Positions 61,271-64,000 of a stretch of 64,000 bases of DNA are shown piece after piece. Numbering within the stretch: position 1 is the first letter of the stretch; every line of letters starts with the position of its first letter. The translations under genes were made by a program, and so were the position numbers. Under the pieces are notes generated by a model. That model saw only the letters and a program-made list of their open reading frames with translations. It ran no database searches and was not told the DNA's origin. This DNA comes from Spirochaetales bacterium (GTDB taxonomy: Bacteria > Spirochaetota > Spirochaetia > DSM-2461), in assembly GCA_016936555.1 (NCBI GenBank), contig JAFGXR010000058.1, forward strand, positions 1 through 64,000, read 5' to 3'.

Positions 61271-63373
61271 CAATTGACTCATTTCCAGATTTATTTGCTC
61301 TATAAAACTGTTTTCTTCCAATTTCCCGACCACTGTTTCCATTTCTTCCTTCGTATCGTAAGTGCTCAATCTGAAAGGATTGACATAGTCTTTGGCTCTC
61401 GATTTATATGTCTGTTCACTGATGAAATGGCAAGTTTCAATGAACTTATCGCAATATATGTTTATATTTGAACTACCAAACAGCTTGTTGTAAAGGGCAG
61501 TTCCATGTTTAAGTCTGGATATTCCATATTCTGAAGCATATTGTGTATATTTTTTATGAATAGCATCCCAGTTATCCAGTTCTCCCTTTTTAATCAGGAA
61601 TTTAATTTCATCCAGATCCTGTTCTCTAATAAGTTGTCCGCCAAGACTAATCCATTTTACGACTTCTATTTCAGCGTATTTTATCATGATATCCTGTGCG
61701 TTTTGATTATTTTCGTCACAATGTGTTACTAAATTCCTGATAATATAGAATAGTATAAAATCTTTATAGGTTTTGTAGGCTTTTCCACTTTTAAGAATAC
61801 GGGTGGTTCTTTTACTGTTTTCAATTGATTCAACTTCTATGGTAAAATCGGGATTGGCCAGCAGAAATTTTTCTTCATTGTCGAATTCCGATTCTTTATA
61901 TTCCGATGTTTCCGAAATCCATTGCTTTAAATAATTCAGAGCATAAAACATTTCATTGGCCGTATCGGGAGCCAGATAGTCAAACTCCAGGTTGAGCATT
62001 TTGAAAATTCGCTGATCTCTGACAGAATATTTCCAGGAATTTCTGGCCAGGGCATATAAATTGTATTGAAACCAGTATGCCGGAATAATCGTCAAGTGTC
62101 CTTCAGTCACATCATTGGAGAGTAAGGAAAAGGGCAGGGGATTGTTAATCTCCGCTGGATAGGATCCCTTTGCCAGAAGATTGAATGATGAAAATCGTGA
62201 ATTGTGTTTAAGACTCGTGCAGAGTCCGGGCCAGAATCCTCTGGATGCCTGTATTTCCCCGTCATTGGCTCGTGAGTTGTGATTGGAACCAATGGTCGCT
62301 CCGGATGCAATGTTGCTCTGACCGCCCAATGTGGCTGCGCAGAGGAAGGAATTATTGTGATGCTGTTCATGTCCGGGAAAAATCAGTGAGTTGAGAACTT
62401 CACAGCATGAAATTGTTGAATTGGAACCGAGAAAGGAGTTTATCAGCCTGGCACCGTATTTGAGTGTTGAATAATCGGACATGACGAAACGGATGGCTTT
62501 GACTCCGTAAAAAATACGGCAGCCGTAGCCGACAATTCCGTTTACCAGCTCTATCCCTTCCCCCAGCTGTGTGGAAGACTGCCGGCTGCTGTTCACAGTC
62601 AGATTCTTCAGTTTGTTACAACCCTTGATATAGGCGTGATTACCCACTTTGACATCTTTGATAATCCTACAGTTTTTGATAACTGAATTTTCACCGATAG
62701 TACCATAATGGGCCCGGCGCGAATCGAATGATTTCTGGGTTATGTCCTTCAGTTTTGTCATGAGTTCATTGTCATCGCGGAATTTGGACCACAGCCAGGC
62801 ATCTCCTGAAATCATCGAGTCAAAGGGCAGTACGGCTCTATTACCGTTTTCATTGCTCAACTCGATCTGTATTCTGACGCCTTCCTCTTCTCCGTCCTTG
62901 ATGATTCCGTTGCCGAATTTAGCATGATCTGTGGTCAGCATCTCATTGACATTGATGATGATGGAAGTATCGCCGATGATGTAATGTGAGAGATAATTGA
63001 CATTGCTTATAGCGGTATTGGATCCGATATCACAAGAGACTATGGTGCTGTCGTATATTCCCACCGGTTGATGGAGATCGTGAAAATCGAGATAGACATC
63101 ATCGATATCGCCAATGCGGTTCAGACCGTAAAAATTATTATTAATAACCCTGTTCGGGCTGAAATTTTCAGTAACGAGAATATTATTCCAGTTATCTGCT
63201 TTATTGCCCCGGCTTTTCAGAATACCGATTTCATCGTGGGATAATTGCCTGTAAGTCCGGGAGGGGGCCTGACGGAAACGGATATGGTATTCGTCGCTGT
63301 TTTCAGGCAGATATTTTTTTTCGGTGAAATTGAAACCGAGACTCTTGAGCTGGACTAATTTTATATCGTTCAT
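61238..63373 (-). CDS. DUF4954-type left-handed beta-helix protein
   Basis: A 711-residue cytoplasmic protein. Residues about 90-420 contain hexapeptide-like beta-helix turns (for example GTIGENSVIKNCRIIKDVKVGNHAYIKG and GGQSNIASGATIGSN), as in nucleotidyl- and acyltransferases. The C-terminal 270 residues are helical. The overall design matches DUF4954, a family I know from spirochaetes and Bacteroidetes with unknown function, sometimes described as sugar nucleotidyltransferase-like. There is no signal peptide. It stands alone, convergent with parB and divergent from the tRNA cluster. Confidence 0.75.
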   Translation of the reverse strand: MNDIKLVQLKSLGFNFTEKKYLPENSDEYHIRFRQAPSRTYRQLSHDEIGILKSRGNKADNWNNILVTENFSPNRVINNNFYGLNRIGDIDDVYLDFHDLHQPVGIYDSTIVSCDIGSNTAISNVNYLSHYIIGDTSIIINVNEMLTTDHAKFGNGIIKDGEEEGVRIQIELSNENGNRAVLPFDSMISGDAWLWSKFRDDNELMTKLKDITQKSFDSRRAHYGTIGENSVIKNCRIIKDVKVGNHAYIKGCNKLKNLTVNSSRQSSTQLGEGIELVNGIVGYGCRIFYGVKAIRFVMSDYSTLKYGARLINSFLGSNSTISCCEVLNSLIFPGHEQHHNNSFLCAATLGGQSNIASGATIGSNHNSRANDGEIQASRGFWPGLCTSLKHNSRFSSFNLLAKGSYPAEINNPLPFSLLSNDVTEGHLTIIPAYWFQYNLYALARNSWKYSVRDQRIFKMLNLEFDYLAPDTANEMFYALNYLKQWISETSEYKESEFDNEEKFLLANPDFTIEVESIENSKRTTRILKSGKAYKTYKDFILFYIIRNLVTHCDENNQNAQDIMIKYAEIEVVKWISLGGQLIREQDLDEIKFLIKKGELDNWDAIHKKYTQYASEYGISRLKHGTALYNKLFGSSNINIYCDKFIETCHFISEQTYKSRAKDYVNPFRLSTYDTKEEMETVVGKLEENSFIEQINLEMSQLILLAEKYLRQ

Positions 63374-63420
63374 GGGTATAATATAAAAGATAATTAATCT
63401 TTTAAAAAGATTAAAAACTA

Positions 63421-63450
63421 TTGACTTATAGACGCTATTCGGGGTATTTT
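63421..63450 (+). promoter_or_regulatory. Putative promoter of the tRNA cluster
   Basis: TTGACT (63421-63426), an 18-base spacer and TATTTT (63445-63450) precede the first tRNA by 17 bases. The GC-rich GGGG just before the -10 and the short leader suit a stable-RNA promoter. Confidence 0.6.
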
Positions 63451-63467
63451 ACCCTTCGTAATTATTA

Positions 63468-63552
63468 GGAGAGGTGTCCGAGCGGTCGAAGGAACTGGTC
63501 TTGAAAACCAGCGTAGGGAAACCTACCGTGGGTTCGAATCCCACCCTCTCCG
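63468..63552 (+). tRNA. tRNA-Ser (TGA)
   Basis: An 85-base class II tRNA with acceptor stem GGAGAGG/CCTCTCC, discriminator G, anticodon loop CTTGAAA (anticodon TGA) closed by CTGGT/ACCAG, a long variable arm and the T-loop GGTTCGAATCC. The CCA end is not encoded. It reads UCA/UCG-type serine codons. Confidence 0.96.
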
Positions 63553-63567
63553 TTCAAAAAAATTACT

Positions 63568-63654
63568 GGAGAGGTGACCGAGCGGCCGAAGGTGGCACCC
63601 TGCTAAGGTGTTGTGCGGGTAACCGCACCGGGGGTTCGAATCCCCCCCTCTCCG
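63568..63654 (+). tRNA. tRNA-Ser (GCT)
   Basis: An 87-base class II tRNA with the same acceptor stem as its neighbour and anticodon loop CTGCTAA (anticodon GCT) for AGC/AGU serine codons. It has a long variable arm (GTGCGGGTAACCGCAC) and a standard T-loop. CCA is not encoded. Confidence 0.96.
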
Positions 63655-63659
63655 ATCGC

Positions 63660-63733
63660 GTGCCCATAGCTCAGTTGGATAGAGCGTTAGATTGCGGATC
63701 TAAAGGTCGGAGGTTCGAATCCTCTTGGGCATA
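63660..63733 (+). tRNA. tRNA-Arg (GCG)
   Basis: A 74-base class I tRNA with D-arm GCTCAGTTGGATAGAGC, anticodon loop TTGCGGA (anticodon GCG, codons CGC/CGU) and T-loop GGTTCGAATCC. The first acceptor pair is a G-T wobble (GTGCCCA/TGGGCAT). It keeps G34 rather than the A34 (later inosine) of many bacteria. CCA is not encoded. Confidence 0.93.
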
Positions 63734-63785
63734 CTCTGTCAGACGCCAATCGGTACTGACGGTAAAAAACATATCATTTCAACCT

Positions 63786-63870
<85 letters not shown>

Positions 63871-63875
63871 TTTTT

Positions 63876-63999
63876 CCCCTTCGGTGCTGACTTTCAGGTT
63901 CTGCACTATTCCTCATTGCCCAACCCCGTCAGGACCGGAAGGTAGCAGCGGTAAGTAATCGAGAAATGTGTGCAATAAGCTTGAAATGAGCTGAAGGGG
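63876..63999 (+). ncRNA. ffs: Signal recognition particle RNA (small bacterial type)
   Basis: The conserved apical hairpin of 4.5S-type SRP RNA is clear near 63931-63951: a GTCAGGACCGGAAGGTAGCAGC core with the GGAA tetraloop and the Ffh-binding internal loops. CCCCTTC at 63876-63882 pairs with GAAGGGG at 63993-63999, closing a rod of about 124 bases. It lies right after tRNA-Ser(GGA), a common place for ffs. The mature ends are estimated from the closing stem; the window ends one base later, so any terminator lies outside. Confidence 0.92.
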
Positions 64000-64000
64000 T

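Overview
The window looks like a piece of a spirochaete chromosome that includes the replication origin. The evidence is a dnaA-dnaN-recF / gyrB-gyrA core next to rpmH-rnpA-yidD-yidC-jag, parAB with parS sites, proteins of the DUF2259 and DUF4954 types that I associate with spirochaetes, and a MurA with Asp in place of the usual active-site Cys. The taxonomic call is inference from gene content; no rRNA is present. Coding is dense, with many ATGA or 8-20 nt gene overlaps, and moderately GC-rich in the left third, falling to AT-rich around the origin.

Layout. 1-442: non-coding, with an inverted repeat and a G-rich repeat. 443-9790: a 13-gene operon for a membrane-bound, Mrp-antiporter-linked, complex-I/hydrogenase-like oxidoreductase (Mbx/Mbs or Ehr type): MrpF, MrpG, MbhD-like, fused MbhE-MrpB, MrpC, two MrpD-like antiporter subunits, then NuoH-, NuoB-, NuoC-, NuoD- and NuoI-like subunits and finally MrpE. 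The NuoD/hydrogenase-like subunit keeps the N-terminal CxxC but lacks the C-terminal one, so it should not be a hydrogenase. The likely role is to couple ferredoxin oxidation to Na+/H+ pumping. 9877-10684: an AT-richer HEPN-MNT toxin-antitoxin pair. 10.7-15.2 kb: flavin-binding and flavodoxin-ferredoxin proteins, then a WG-repeat lipoprotein-pyrC-hisE operon with a degenerate HisI domain. 15.3-21.4 kb: two small unknown genes, malQ and a large GH13 protein. 21.5-34.96 kb: nadE, an SDR-like protein, an SDF symporter, secreted proteins, proS, a polyprenol-kinase-like protein, a K+ channel with a separately encoded cyclic-nucleotide-binding protein, a transglutaminase-like protein, lgt and a MinD-like ATPase. 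35.05-38.8 kb: ctpA-yjbQ-rsmE-wecG-like-fxsA. 38.9-41.9 kb: regulators with degenerate receiver domains and a STAS-zinc-ribbon protein. 42.1-46.2 kb: murA, aspartate kinase and thrC.

46.4-58.7 kb is the replication-origin core. Minus-strand jag, yidC, yidD, rnpA, rpmH, dciA, recF, dnaN and dnaA lie left of plus-strand gyrB-gyrA, so the genes point away from the origin. The dnaA-dnaN gap carries a DnaA box, a GC-rich spacer and five consecutive TAG triplets (a DnaA-trio), which is a good oriC unwinding element. The gyrA-nfu gap holds three parS palindromes, and parA-parB follow. The window ends with a DUF4954 beta-helix protein, four tRNA genes (Ser-TGA, Ser-GCT, Arg-GCG, Ser-GGA) and the SRP RNA at the right edge.

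The items I find most worth checking are the Mbx/Ehr complex with its altered cofactor residues, the DnaA-trio oriC, parS sites that resemble terminators, the channel with a split cyclic-nucleotide sensor, the activator without receiver chemistry or DNA-binding domain, several promoters that predict leaderless mRNAs, and the vestigial HisI domain.
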